A DNA stretch of 64,000 nucleotides from Gentiana macrophylla. Taxonomy: Eukaryota > Streptophyta > Magnoliopsida > Gentianales > Gentianaceae. Below the pieces are notes generated by a model. The model was not told where the DNA came from and ran no database searches. It saw only the letters and a program-made list of their open reading frames with translations. The stretch is taken from NCBI GenBank assembly GCA_026214975.1, contig CM047806.1:4997822-5061821 (forward strand), given 5' to 3'. The first letter of the stretch is position 1; each line of letters starts with the position of its first letter. Shown here piece by piece: positions 46,934 through 59,481 of this stretch. The translations under genes and the position numbers were made by a program.

Positions 46934-47578
46934 TGATAGGCCGGCCCCGTTATCCGGACCGCCGACCGCTAAGTACTGGCGAATGGGGGCCGGAGAAAGG
47001 TGGTGCGGCCAGGCCCTTGCCGTCCAAACATAACCACACTGGAAATGGGCTTTGACAACAGGCCCATGATGAGCATAAGGATGAGGTATCCGCCAGAGGT
47101 CCTTCACCCCCAACACTTGGAGAATACAGACTAACGACCCAGCGATCCCGCTAAGGATATGCGATGACAACTTGAGGATCCGCACCGCTCTCGGTCCGCC
47201 GCGGCCCAACCAGCCACCGCAGATTTAGTCGTACTATGTCCTTAGTTGTAATTATGTCGAATGTTAGTCGTTTCTCACCCTATAAATAGGGCTCCATGTA
47301 TAACTCATAAACCAAGTTGAATATATGCAAAACAAGGCAAAACTCTGCCCAATTACTTACTGTACTCTTTGCTTGTACGGCACCACCACATTCATCACTC
47401 CACTCACACACAGCTCCACCGTGAGCCCCCTTATTTCACCACGCTCACAGCTAGATACAAACACACCCGTGACTACCTTTACAGATATCCACCTTTACAG
47501 ATATCCACCTTGTAGTCCATTTTCAGATATCCACCTTTACATCACCGCTGACCACCCGTGATAATTCTGACGTTATCA
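46934..47578 (+). mobile_element. Solo LTR with CCTCA target duplication
   Basis: Begins TGATAGGCC and ends GACGTTATCA, flanked by CCTCA at 46929-46933 and 47579-47583. A promoter-like CCCTATAAATAGGG lies at 47278-47291, giving + orientation. The 3' part has three CAGATATCCACCTT units (about 47480-47540). No internal retrotransposon sequence lies next to it, so this is a single LTR left after recombination. GC content is higher than the flanks. Its family is not identified. Confidence 0.82.
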
Positions 47579-47583
47579 CCTCA

Positions 47584-48459
47584 TATCTCAACTAACTAAT
47601 TTAACTACAAACACACTTTTTTTTAATACTTGTTTAAATGACAAAAAATGGACAGCAACTTGCATATCATATATATTACCTTTTTTGGGTGCTGAAATGA
47701 TTTTGTGGAAGGAAATGAGGGAGGAATGGTGTGTTGTTTATATTAACAGGCACTTCATTAATAAGGTGAAGCTTAATTTTATTTGGGGATAGGGGGTTTG
47801 GTTGGGTGTCATTGTGGGCTTGAGGGCGGGTTAAGCACTCTATATCAGATTTAAGGGGAGTTAAAATCCTACCACTGTGGTGACTCTAAGTAACTTGCGA
47901 GTACCAATGATTGCTTGAAAGAACATGCCATGCAAGTGAGAGAGTTGATCATTTTATATAGCTCATCATGGTGGAGAAGGTGCTCCAATCACTGATAATG
48001 TCGAGAGTAAGAAGTTTATCCAGATTGAAGTAATGGATGGAGGTCCAATTATTGTAAAGTGACAAATGAAGACATGCATGCGCCATGTCGGCTGTAAAAA
48101 CGGTGGAGGACCTGCGCCCCGTCGGGTATGTGATACCGTTAGCGACTTGCACCACATCGGACTCTCGTTGTATGTGAACGATCTGTGCTGCTATGAAGAT
48201 AATCGCCCTATGGGAGTAGAGACTATGTTGTAACGCCCCACTCCCGGATACCGAGTCCTTATCCGGAAACTAAACGCTCGGCACGTATAATATTAAATAA
48301 ATCTAATATTTCACGTAAGCCTCTACTACGTCATATCGAGTTAAGCAAAGCGGAAGCTAAAAAGACTCGGCAAACACCATAAATACTACTATGAAAAGAA
48401 CTCGACATACTAAAGATAGAAATGTAACATTTATTACATTGGAAAGCCAGACGAAAACT
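47584..48459. other. Spacer and repeat flank of the copia element
   Basis: No gene seen. From about 48232 the sequence TGTAACGCCCCACTCCCGG looks like an LTR start of a gypsy-type element. It continues on the far side of the copia insertion (from 53434), which suggests an older repeat that was later interrupted. I could not find its end. Confidence 0.4.
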
Positions 48460-48796
48460 TGTGGAAATACTATGGTTAATATTACATTATTAGTACTCTC
48501 ATAACATGTTACAATGTAACGTGTTACTTTTTATCAAAAGACATATTAATTGCATTGAATAAACAATTAATATGTCCTAATAGTCATAAAGTAACTATCA
48601 TTTGTCCTATTATGTAATAGCATAGACATAGCCGACTCTAGCATTTATTGTGGCCGGCTCTAGTTACTTTTACTTTACTAGCTAGGATCCTCTCTTGTAA
48701 GGATCCTCTCTTGTATCTATTTATACTCATTCTTTCAACATGAATAAACAAGTTGAAGTTTACTCTTGTGTTTATCACATTCTCAAACTCTCTTCA
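48460..48796 (+). repeat. 5' LTR of the copia element
   Basis: TGTGGAAATAC...CTCTCTTCA. I count three substitutions against the 3' LTR over 337 bp. Includes a tandem AGGATCCTCTCTTGTA and a TATTTATAC box-like stretch near 48718. Confidence 0.93.
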
Positions 48797-48809
48797 TGGT
48801 AGCAGAGCC
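48797..48809 (+). other. Primer-binding site of the copia element
   Basis: TGGTAGCAGAGCC, a variant of the iMet-tRNA complement, placed directly after the LTR CA end. Confidence 0.85.
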
Positions 48810-48929
48810 TTAAACTCCTAAAATCCGCTGCAAACTCTCAGCACCCTGCTGAATCAAGAATGTCTTCACTATCTGAAGCTTCCTCACCTTAGTTGAGTCC
48901 CACCGCCTCAAGCAGACCCAGGGTCACCT

Positions 48930-51900
48930 GAATCTTCATCTTATACTAATCATAGACTTGATGGCAACAACTATTTGCTATGGTCAAGATCTATGAAAAT
49001 GTACATCTCTGGACAAGGTAAGATGGGATACCGTCCGGCTCTAAACACCGCCCTGCTTTGAAGATGACCTGAGATTTGAAGCATGGGATACCGCTAATAA
49101 TCAAGTCATGACCATTCTCACAAGATCAATGACAAAAGAGATTAGTGAGAACTTTATGATGTATGATCTTGCAAAGGAAATGCAGGATAATGCCAGGAAT
49201 CTTTACTCCAACAAAGACAATACCTCGAAGTGTATGAACTTGAAGCTCAGATTCAAAAGCTCGCAGGCAAGGAGATATGTCTATAACTCAATACTTCAAC
49301 CAAGCTGTCTAGGCATGGCAACACCTAGATATGCCGGAAACTCACCTGGAATGATGTCAAGGATGTCGCCTTTATAAGGACATTATTGAGAAAAGAGAGT
49401 ATTCAAGTTTTTATCGGATGAATCCGCTCTTGATGATGTTAGAGGAAGAATCCTTGCCACAAAACCTCTCCCAATCTCAAATCCATGTTTGAAGTCAAAC
49501 ATGAGGAAAGCAGGAGGAAAGTGATGCCGCTTGAACTCCCCTGCCGACAACCCCCGCCGAGAGTGCTACCTGCCGACCATCGGAAGCCTCTTTGAGGTTA
49601 CCGAGATCGCCGGAAGCCTACCGATAGAAGCTGGAAAGTTGTTCTCGTGAGCAGCGCAAACGCACAAATCACACCAAGGACACTTCTTTGGAAGCTACAT
49701 GGCATGCCTAAATCCTCAAACCTACCAGGGAAAGTCGAGGCGAGGCATGTCCATGAAGAGGAGAACGACAACAAGTTGAATGCTCGGGCTTTTGCATTCA
49801 AAGCTTTCCTCACTCAACAAAAAAGAAGGTAGTACCTCTACCGACACGCCTACTCAAGGCTAGTGCAGGTAAATTCTACTCTTCTATTAGTAATGAAACA
49901 TGGATTGTTGATTCTGGGCCTCCTCCCATATGGTAGTAATAAAAACCTCATAACTCACCTTATGCCATGTCAACAAATTCACAATGTTAAGACTGGCTTT
50001 GATGGATCTATCTCTCGTGCAAAAGGTTTTGGAAATGTTAAACTCACTAATAAGATATGTCTAAAGGATGTCCTATTGTTCCAAAATTAGATCGCAATCT
50101 CATATCTGTCAGTAGACTTGCAAAAGATTTAAATTGGATTGTTGTTTTTAATAACAATCGGTGCACTTTTCAGACCCTTCTTCACAGAAGTGATTGGGAG
50201 GGCTAAACCCCCGCTTAGGATTGTATGTGGTCGAGACCTGGCCAAGATGTAAGATCAAGATCGAATCGCCTCAAGATCTGCACTCAAACCTTAGATAATA
50301 TCATGTTATGGCATTATAGACTAGGACATCCAAGTTTTGGTTATTTGAAGTCCAGTAATTCTGAATTATTTAAAGGATGTAATGTCAATGATCTTCAATG
50401 TGATATTTGTCAATTTGCCAAACTTACCAAATCGTGTATGCCAAACTACCTTATTTGCCTTCCACACCTTTCACTTTAATTCATAGTGATGTATGGGGAC
50501 CTTCAAGGTAAAAAGTATAACAGAAAAAGGTGGTTTGTCACTTTCATTGATGATCATACCAGAACACATGGCTGTTTTTAATGAAGGATAAATCAAGTTG
50601 GACCGCTTTTTCAGAATTCTACAACATGATCTCTCTACTAATTTGACACTAAGATCAAGATCTTAAAGGCGATAATGCTCTTGAATACTATGAGTCTAAC
50701 CTCGTTAATTTCTTGATGAATAAGGGATTGTCCATATCGGTAGTGTGGAAACACCTCAACAAAATGGGGTTCTTTGAGAGAAAGAACAGCACCTACCTGG
50801 AGATGGCTCGATCAATCATGTTCACTACCCATGTCCCAAAGTATATATGGGGTGAAGCTATATTAATCGCCACATACTTAATCAACAGACTTCCCCACAG
50901 AGTGTTAGGCTTCAAAACTCCTATCCAAACCCTCCCGACCACACACTCCCCGCCTCATCTTATTTCCCAATTACCACCAAAAATCTTTGGTTTATCTTGT
51001 ATTTGTTTATATCCATGCTCAACATGAAGCAAACTTGATCCCAAAGCTCACAAGTGCATTTTCCTAGGATATGCAAAGGACAGGAAAGGTTACAAGTGTT
51101 ACTCTCTTCCGAAAAGAGATTTTACAATTCTATGGATGTAAAATTCTTTGAAAGGACTCCTACTACAAAGAAGTCCACTGAGGCGATCCACGATGGAAAA
51201 CGATTGAACTTGACCTAAATCCTTTCCTCAAGAAACTCTTGAACCTCAAAGACTTAATCGACTCTCAAGATCCCATCGATCGATCCTCAAGAACCTCCGA
51301 ACCGGCGTCTCGACCCAGAGCCTGCTTTGAACCAGACTCATCGACACTCAAAGAACTCATTGAGTCACAAGAGATGAACCTCAAGACCCAATCGACTCTC
51401 AAAGACTGCGACGTTGATGATGACTCTATTGCTATCGAGGAAGGAAAGAGGTCTTGCACTACTAATCACTCTATTCATAATTATCTATCCTATGATCTTA
51501 TCACCTGTTTTTGCCATGTTTACACAGGACTTGGATTCTCACTCTATTCCTAAGAATATACAGGAAGCTCTCCAACATGATAAGTGGAAGGCAGCTGTCA
51601 AAACTGAAATGACTGCTCTCCTTGACAACCATACTTGGGATCTCACCACTCTCCCACATGGAAAGAAGACAGGTTTGCAAATGGTCATTCACTATCAAGT
51701 ACAATCTTGATGGTACTATTGACAAATACAAATCTAGATCAAGTTGCAAGAGGATTCACTCAAACATATGGCCTTGACTACAAGGAAACCTTTGCACCTG
51801 TGGCAAAACTAAACACTGTCAGGGTACTGATCTCAATTGCTGTCCAACTTGACTGGCCTCTACACCAATTGGATATCAAGAATGCTTTCCTAAATGGTGA

Positions 51901-53030
51901 CCTTACTGAGGAAGTCTATATGAATGTGCCTCCTGGTTTTTCCAACACTCACACTCAAGGGAAAGTTTGCAAATTGAGGAAATCTCTATATGGCCTAAAG
52001 CAAGCCCCTCAGAGCCTGGTTTGGCAAACTCACTCTTGTGGTTAAAGCCGCTGGATATCATCAATGCAACTCGAGATCACACAATGTTTATCAAAACAAC
52101 AAACCGAGAAAAGGTCCATTCTTATTGTCTATGTGGATGATATCATCCTTACTTGTGATGACCTCTTTGAGATCCAACACTTGAAGACCTGCTTTGGCAA
52201 AAGTATTTCAAGTTAAAGATTTGGGCTACCTCAAGTACTTTCTTGGTATGGAAATAGCTAGGAACAGCCAGGGTATATCTGTTTCAGAGAGGAAGTATGT
52301 CTTTGGACTCGCCAAAGAAGCGGCATCTTTGGGATGCAAACTCTTTGTATCCCAGAGTAGACTCCCAGTAATACCTCTCGCCGCATGGTGACATTCTTTG
52401 TCGAAAGGATCAATATCAAAGACTTATAGGAAACTCATTTATCTCGCTCCATACAAGACCTGATATTGCATATGGCGTCGTCTGGTTAGCTTGATTCATG
52501 CATTGCCCCTCTTGAGCAACATTGGGATCTTCGTGAGCAGGATACCGAGGTACCAAGTCCACTCTCGGCCAGGGCTTACATTTCACCAAGTCTCCGATAG
52601 ATCAATCAAGGTCTACATCGATCTTGATTGAGGTGGATGTCACATTGATGTAAGATCTACCACGTGCTATTGCTCATATGTATGGGAAACCTAGTTACTT
52701 GGAGAAGCAAGAAGCGACTCTCGTGTCAAGAAGCGAGGTGAAAGTCGAACTCAGGGCACTTGTACTTGGCATTTGTGAAGCTCTGTGGCTAAAAAGGTAC
52801 TCACCGAACTTCAAAGAACCTCTTCAAACAACCTATCACACTCTCTTTGTGACAATAATTCAACCTTATGCATGGCAGAGGATCCAGTCCATCATGATAA
52901 AACCAAACATGTGGACATTGATGGACACTTCCTAAAAGGAGAAGATTGATGCCAAGATTATTCAACTCCAATTATGTTCCTCAGCAGATCGATCGCCGAT
53001 ATTCTCACCAAGGCCATACCACCACTTATG
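48930..53030 (+). pseudogene. Ty1/copia gag-pol, heavily frame-broken
   Basis: Domains can be followed across frames in order. Gag: LDGNNYLLWSRSMKMYISGQ (about 48957-49015). Protease: ETWIVDSG (about 49890-49915). GAG-pre-integrase: MLWHYRLGHPSFGYLK with CDICQFAK (about 50300-50430). Integrase end: YIWGEAILIATYLINRLPHR (about 50840-50900). [22 protein letters not shown] (about 51585), [40 protein letters not shown] and YGLKQAP (51760-52010), YVDDIILTCDD (52131-52163). Then LKYFLGMEIA (about 52230) and an RNase H-like SRSEVKVELRAL (about 52720). Most breaks are frameshifts rather than single stops. No functional protein is possible as given. Confidence 0.85.
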
Positions 53031-53091
53031 TTCAGCAGACTGAGTAGCAAACTTGGATGTATAAACATATACAACCCAGTTTGAGGGGGGG

Positions 53092-53428
53092 TGTGGAAAT
53101 ACTATGGTTAATATTACATTATTATTACTCTCATAACATGTTACAATGTAACGTGTTACTTTTTATCAAAAGACATATTAATTGCATTGAATAAACAATT
53201 AATATGTCCTAATAGTCATAAAGTAACTATCCTTTGTCCTATTATGTAATAGCATAGACATAGCCGACTCTAGCATTTATTGTAGCCGGCTCTAGTTACT
53301 TTTACTTTACTAGCTAGGATCCTCTCTTGTAAGGATCCTCTCTTGTATCTATTTATACTCATTCTTTCAACATGAATAAACAAGTTGAAGTTTACTCTTG
53401 TGTTTATCACATTCTCAAACTCTCTTCA
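53092..53428 (+). repeat. 3' LTR of the copia element
   Basis: Matches 48460-48796 except at three positions (for example ATTATTACTC here versus ATTAGTACTC). Preceded by a polypurine tract and followed by the AAACT target duplication. Confidence 0.93.
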
Positions 53429-53433
53429 AAACT

Positions 53434-53996
53434 AAAACGTACGAAACCTTCAAAAGAATACTAAAAGAAAAATACAATGTTTCCCAAAGAACAACGTATC
53501 TAATGTATAAAAAAGAAAACAGAATAAGTAAACGCTTCAACTCCGGCGTCCTCAAACATCGTCATCAAAGTCTGCCTCGAACTCTGGGTTTACATGTTCG
53601 TCTTCTCTCCCCCAAACACATAGAAAAACAATGCATTTGAGGTAAGTACAAAGTACTCAATAAGAGGTAGAAGCTACAAATTTACTAAGGCTTTTTAACA
53701 AGTTTTATTATATTAGTTATCTTTATGAGACCGACTCAATCTAAGGTTCACTTCATGTCCATCAACATGTCACGACTAACTGTTACTAACTTAACTTATC
53801 TGAGTTACATCAACATTCAAAGGCACTACGCATGGTGCTACTCACCACGAAGTATCTAGGTGCAACCTATTAGTGGATCACACCAATAGCCACGGGCTAG
53901 TCCCAATAGTATACGCATTCGGTGAAGTCCCTCTACTCCTGGTGCCCTCTAATGGCCTGCAAAGTTATACATCCACGAGTACCCTCTACTCCTGGT
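53434..53996. other. Older repeat remnant between the copia element and a solo LTR
   Basis: No gene. This appears to continue the sequence interrupted at 48455. CCCTCTACTCCTGGTGCC occurs twice (about 53930 and 53983), so it carries a short internal duplication. Confidence 0.45.
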
Positions 53997-54001
53997 GCCT
54001 C

Positions 54002-55973
54002 TGTTAGGAAATCTACGCGGTAACGTAGCGGAATTTAAAATTTTATTTCCTTTTAACCAGGATCAACTTCGTTTAAGCAATAAACAAATAAGTAGTAGAC
54101 GGTGGTTACCTTGGTTGATCTAAAAGATCGACGCTTTGACCGTCTAAGGAGAGTAGTTCTGCATAGAGCCGCCCAAGTGTTCAGCCTCTACCGCTAGTCC
54201 ACACGAACAGCCCGCCGGAATCCCATCATGGTTTGCTATTGGAAAACTCCGGTTGCTAGACCGGCCTTTTTCCCCTCTCTCCAACTCTCCATAGAATGCT
54301 CTCTATTTTACACAAAAACTATTAGCTCTTGGAATTATGATGTACAAAAGAGCTTGACACCCACTTCCTATTTATAGGGAAAGTGGCGCCCCAAGAAGTG
54401 TGGAGGAGAAGAAAACATTTTCCCAATAAAATAAGGAAAATATAATTGATTGATTTATCTCATTTATTATAATATCTTATATTAAATAAATCTAGGATAT
54501 TTTTAATATCTTATATTGAATATTTCGAAGATATTGTCAATATCTAATATTGATTATCTTTATTATATTACCGTAAATCAATTTACACATGTGTATATAT
54601 CACATATATATATTACACAAATAAATCTATATAAATATATAGCCATTACAAGTGTGAACATGTATATCTTATATATATGTACAACACACGCATGTAGCTA
54701 ATATATATAAATATTAATATCTAATATTAATATATGGTAATACCATTAATTAAATTGCACAATCCAAATGTATCTTATACACTCCAAAATTGCGCCACCT
54801 TTAGCCAATATTTTGGCATCCGGAATATTCTTTAATTAATATAATATTATTAATATCTTGTATTTAATTTATTCATAATAAATAAATACCACCATATTAA
54901 TTTACCACTATAACCTTTATGATCTCGAGATAAACTTTCCTTATTTGGTTATCATCTATAACCACATTTTAGTCCGACTAGATGTTCTTATATGTGTGAC
55001 CCGATAGGCTTCCGAATATGTTGGCCGTAGACACAAAGTGCAATTTACTAAAATGCCCTTCATACCTAACGATCACGGGATAGTGTCTAGAAACACACCG
55101 TGACCCCCAATCATCGGAAGAGTCAAATGCAATGACTACTACCTTTCATGTGAAACAGTTGCCGTGTAACTTACAATCCTATCGCTGTAATAATATCCAT
55201 ACGGTCGTTAGTCGAGTGTCAAAACATCAACGACCGTATCTTATAATTTGGATATCAAGCTCTCTCGAATTAACTCGTTTACTTCCACTTTGCAAAGATT
55301 TACGAGAGTAAGATATTCCTTATAAGAAGGCCATTTCGGATATTCGATCCCAATCATAGGATACGCGATTCCCGAACGACCAATCATGTATACTCCGCAT
55401 GCTTCAGTATCACACCCAATCACTACCGCATGATCGCCCGTGGCTGTGGAAACCTCAATAATGTCAAAGCATGACAATCCACACCGTGATGCCATGAAGA
55501 CTCGGTCCAAAGGATAATTACACAACCCCCACATAGTGTGACACTAAACCGTGTAAGTGGGTCATCCTAACGCACGCATTTCTAATACACGTCCACATAC
55601 ACCCAAGTGTCTATACACTTCGATGAGACGAAATCTATCCCGTCCCAAAAGCAGAAGACATCTAATACGTGTCAGCCTGTTCATACTATCAATGCCCTGT
55701 TTAATAGTACATCAGCCTAGAGACATTTAAGTATCAAACTTATTAAAATGATTAGAGATCTCATCAACCATAATCGCCTATCATGGTTTCTCTATCACAG
55801 TTTAATACTAAGGACGTTATCATATAACAATTCATAATTGGTTCTTTAAAAGAACATATATATGACAACAGAAGAGTCATTTAATATATGTACAAACATA
55901 AAGAAATAGTAGAAATGATACGACCCGGTCGGATCCGGTCCAACCCGATTGGGTTTAGGACACTATTTCCACA
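54002..55973 (-). mobile_element. Large solo LTR (1.97 kb) with GCCTC target duplication
   Basis: Flanked by GCCTC at 53997-54001 and 55974-55978. On the - strand it starts TGTGGAAATAGTGTCC and ends ATTTCCTAACA. The - strand reads CCCTATAAATAGG at about 54379-54367, a promoter that would leave some 340 bases of R-U5 before the LTR end and about 1.6 kb of U3. The unusual LTR length suggests a SIRE-like copia or a large gypsy family, but this is a guess. No second copy and no internal domains are present nearby. An open frame of 97 codons lies in U3 on the - strand. Confidence 0.78.
55241..55534 (-). other. 97-codon open frame inside the solo LTR U3
   Basis: Starts MWGLCNYPLDRVFMASRCG and contains ATGDHAVVIGCDTEACGVYM. 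It is cysteine- and glycine-rich and not a retrotransposon protein I recognise. Because it lies wholly in an LTR, it may be chance. Listed because it is the longest open frame in the element. Confidence 0.25.
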
Positions 55974-56081
55974 GCCTCTAGAAAGGCAAACAAGTTTACT
56001 CGTTTTATTCGAAAGCCTACACATTGCGATATAAACTTGTGCCTTACCAAGAATGATATGATGTTTAATCTTATTACTATA

Positions 56082-56089
56082 CAAGTATG
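56082..56089. repeat. Target-site duplication of the hAT element (left)
   Basis: CAAGTATG, matching CTGGTATG at 60898-60905 in 6 of 8 positions. The 8-bp size is diagnostic of hAT transposons. Confidence 0.65.
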
Positions 56090-57197
56090 TAGGCATGTAA
56101 GTGAGCCTTAAAATTCGATTCAATTCGGCATGTTCGGCTCGAAAAAGTTCGGTTCGGGGCTCGGCTCGTATCATCAAACCTAGAATAGGGCCTTGGAAAT
56201 TGGTATTCGGAAAACGAGCCGAACATGTTCAAACATGTTTGGCTCGTAGAGTATAATTCAATTTACCCTTACAGCCTTAGTCCAACCCGGCAACCCCCCC
56301 CCCCCCAAACCTAAATTCATTTCACTTTTTTTTTTCACGATGAATCCAAATTCCCAATCTCCTCCGCCCTCCTCTCCTCCTCCTCCCAGTCCCGTCCGGC
56401 CGCTCCGATTCTGAACACTAGCAAAGCAAACGGCCGGCGAACATACCCCACACTCCAGTAGCTCCACTCCATCTGTCCATCACCGTCTCCGTTCTTCAGG
56501 CCGCCCGCCGCCGCGCCCGCTTGATCCTTCTTCCAAGCTTCCAAGCAATCTTCTCCGCTCCGGTGCTCGATTGCTCACTTTGCTTCGTGCTCTCAATCCA
56601 TTCCATTCTCATTTACGGAAGGATGGAAGGTAATAATCGGTAATTCCATTTATCCCAAATTCTTTTAGTTTTAAATTTAGTTTAGACTTTAGACTTTAGA
56701 TTTGAGCATTGAATTGAGTTTATTTGTTGTGTTGATCTGTGTTACCCTAATAATTTTACACGGTGTGGTGTGTGGTCGCTGAGGTGTTGAGCTGTAGTAT
56801 TACTGTGTGCTGTGTGTGTCTCGATTCGAAAGTGTCACAATTTCACTCGAGTCACGAGTCACGACTCACAAGCACAACGGAATCATCCAAAGTCGAATCT
56901 CAAATTGGGTTGCCTCATTCCTTCATCTCACCAACAAGTAGATGTCGATTCAGAGACATTCACGGACTCATCGGAGCGCGCTTTCGATGACAGTCCGATT
57001 TCATGTTTTTGACTAATTTTGATTTGAACTAGTTTTTCCTTGACAATCAAGTGCTATTCATCAACATGTTAGTTTTTTTTCACTCTTTACCCATGTTTCA
57101 TTAAAATTTATTCGTTTAGGCCTGTAAATGAATCATACATTCATACCCAAAAGTGATATACTAATATTACAATTAATTGTTTAAACCCTAATACCCT

Positions 57198-59455
57198 ATG
57201 ATGACTGCTTCTTTTGTTGATTCTTCAGATACCCCCCCTCTGAATAATGATATTGAAATATTGTGGTTTGACCTTGAGGAAGTTGCTAGTGAGAAAGGAA
57301 TTGGCGGCAACTCAGATTTGGGCAGGGTTCAGATGGATTCTGTTGAGGGGGACCTGAGGAAGATCATGAAGATAGTGAGCCCCTTGAGCATCAAGGTAAA
57401 TCAAGATCCGAAGTGTGGGATCATAAGAGGTTGTGACACTTTCTGGTGGTGTTCAAAAGAACAAATGCAAGCATTGCAGAAGTCGCTATCACTTGGTCGG
57501 GTGGGACTACAAGCCATCTTATTAGGCACTTGAAAGCAGTCTTGTCCATTCAAAGACAAATACTTTCCCAAACCACTAAATGATGCTACTACTGTTTCTC
57601 ATGGCCTTCATCAATCTCAACTACATGGGGTTGTGCTATCAGAAGGTGAAAGTTCTATATCTACTTTTACAATTAGTTTTGAGAGAGTTAAACTGCTTGC
57701 TGCACATATGGTTTTAGCTCATGAGTATCCCTTTAGCATCGTAGAACATAAAGTGTTTAATGAGTTCTTGAGGGCCTATACTTCTTACTATAGAAAAATC
57801 AGTAGGTACATGGTTAGGAAAGAGTGCTTCAATGTTTATGAAACTGAAAAAGAAAGGATTAAGGGGATTTTGGGGAAGGTGAATAGAGTTGGCTTAACTC
57901 TTGATTGTTGTTGGTCCAGGGTTCAGAGGATAGGGTACATGGTAATTCTGAGTTCATTACATTGATAAGCTGGACTTTGCGGAAGAGAGTACTCTCTTTT
58001 GTTAATGTACCTCCACCTCATAATGGAGCTGCATTGGCTAAAGAAGTACATAGGGTGTGTAAAGTGTTTGGAATTAGTGACAAGGTATCCTCTGTGACAG
58101 TCGACAATGCATTTGCAAATTATGCGTGTATATCTATTTTGAAAAATGATTATGATTTGTTGTCAAATCTTGTGTTGGATGGTAAACTTTTTCATGTTAG
58201 ATGTTGTGCACATATCATAAATCTGTTGGTTAGGGATGGTTTGAAAGAGATCAAGCATGTTATTGAAACAATTAGAGATGGAGTGAAATACTTGTTTGGA
58301 TCCGAAAACAGACTTTCCTCTTTCAATGAACATAGGCTGAATTTAAAGTTGCCTCCAAATAAGTTAGTATTAGACAATAACACTAGGTGGAATTCTACTT
58401 ATGTGATGTTGTCTACTGCTTATAAGTACAGATAATGCTTTAGTAAGTTTGGGGAAGATGATGAATCTTTTGCAAAGCATTGCCTTTCTGATTTTGAGTG
58501 GGATGAGGTGAATGAAGTTTGTGAGTTCCTTGAGGTTTTTCTGGATGTTACTAACCTTATTTCTGGAAGTAATTATCCAACATTGAATCTGTTTCTTTTG
58601 GAATTATCTAGAATTAAGGAATTGATCAATGGCCAGTTGGATATCTCTTGTAAAAAACATATGCAAAGTATGGTTTGCTAGAATGGCTCTTAAGTATGAT
58701 AAATCTTTGGGATGAATGTGATTTGTTGCTTAGTTTTGGTTCAATTCTAGATCCTAGATATAATAAGGAGATGATGAACTTTGCTTATGCTTCAATGTAC
58801 CCTTCTGATTGTAAGATGAAGGTTGAAAATGTTTTGAATAAGTTTAGTGAACTATTTGATCAGTATGCTAAGATCTATGGTGATGAGAAAGGAAAAGGAC
58901 CAGAATCTTTTAGTTCCTGTATACAAACGCCTCCATCTTCCACAGCTTGGTAAAAGAAAGTTTGATGAGTTTATGATGAAAATGCAAACTAAGGGAAGGA
59001 GAAATCGGATCTTGAATCAGTATTATGATGAAGTTTGCTATCCAAATGTTTCCAATTTTGATGCCCTTGCTTGGTGGAAAGGGAATGAGGGGAAATACAA
59101 AGTGTTATTCAAAATGACAATGGATATTTTGTCTATCCCAATTACAACTGTTGCTTCAGAATCTACTTTTAGTGCGGGTGGAAGAGTTATTGATAAAAGA
59201 AGAGCTTCTATGAGAAGGGATACAGTTGAGGTTTTACTTTGTGTTGGAGATTGGATAAATGAAGCTTATGGAATTAGATCATTGAAAGATGAGGTATATA
59301 CCTAAAGTACATTAAATTTGTTTTTTAAAATTTTAAGTTCTTAACTAATGTTGTGAAGTTATTAATGTTTGTTTCTTTTTTCAGGGGAATGATGATCCCA
59401 TTGAGTTGGAATATGAAAACGAGTATGATATGAAAAATCCTAATGATACTGGTAT
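57198..59455 (+). pseudogene. hAT transposase (BED zinc finger / RICESLEEPER-like), frame-broken
   Basis: A degenerate BED finger lies at about 57395-57540 (TSHLIRHLKAVL in a shifted frame). The catalytic region follows: EHKVFNEFLRAY, GLTLDCC, VNVPPPHNGAALAKEV, VTVDNAFANYACISIL, HVRCCAHIINLLVRDGL and NTRWNSTYVML. The C-terminal hAT dimerisation domain is intact over FDALAWWKG, ILSIPITTVASESTFSAGGR and MRRDTVEVLLCVGDW (about 59050-59270). An intron with donor at 59293 and acceptor TTTTTCAG near 59384 leads to a short acidic last exon. Disruptions seen: a frameshift near 57940, an in-frame TAA at about 58433, frameshifts near 58672 and 58905, and a shifted BED region. Confidence 0.85.
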
Positions 59456-59481
59456 GTAATAAATTAATATTCTGTTTTGGT

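Larger units (their letters stand above)
48460..53428 (+). mobile_element. Full-length Ty1/copia retrotransposon with near-identical LTRs
   Basis: Flanked by AAACT on both sides (48455-48459 and 53429-53433). LTRs are 48460-48796 and 53092-53428, each 337 bp. A primer-binding site TGGTAGCAGAGCC starts at 48797, immediately after the 5' LTR. A polypurine tract TTGAGGGGGGG sits at 53081-53091, just before the 3' LTR. The structure is complete at 4969 bp, but the coding interior is broken in many places. Confidence 0.93.
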
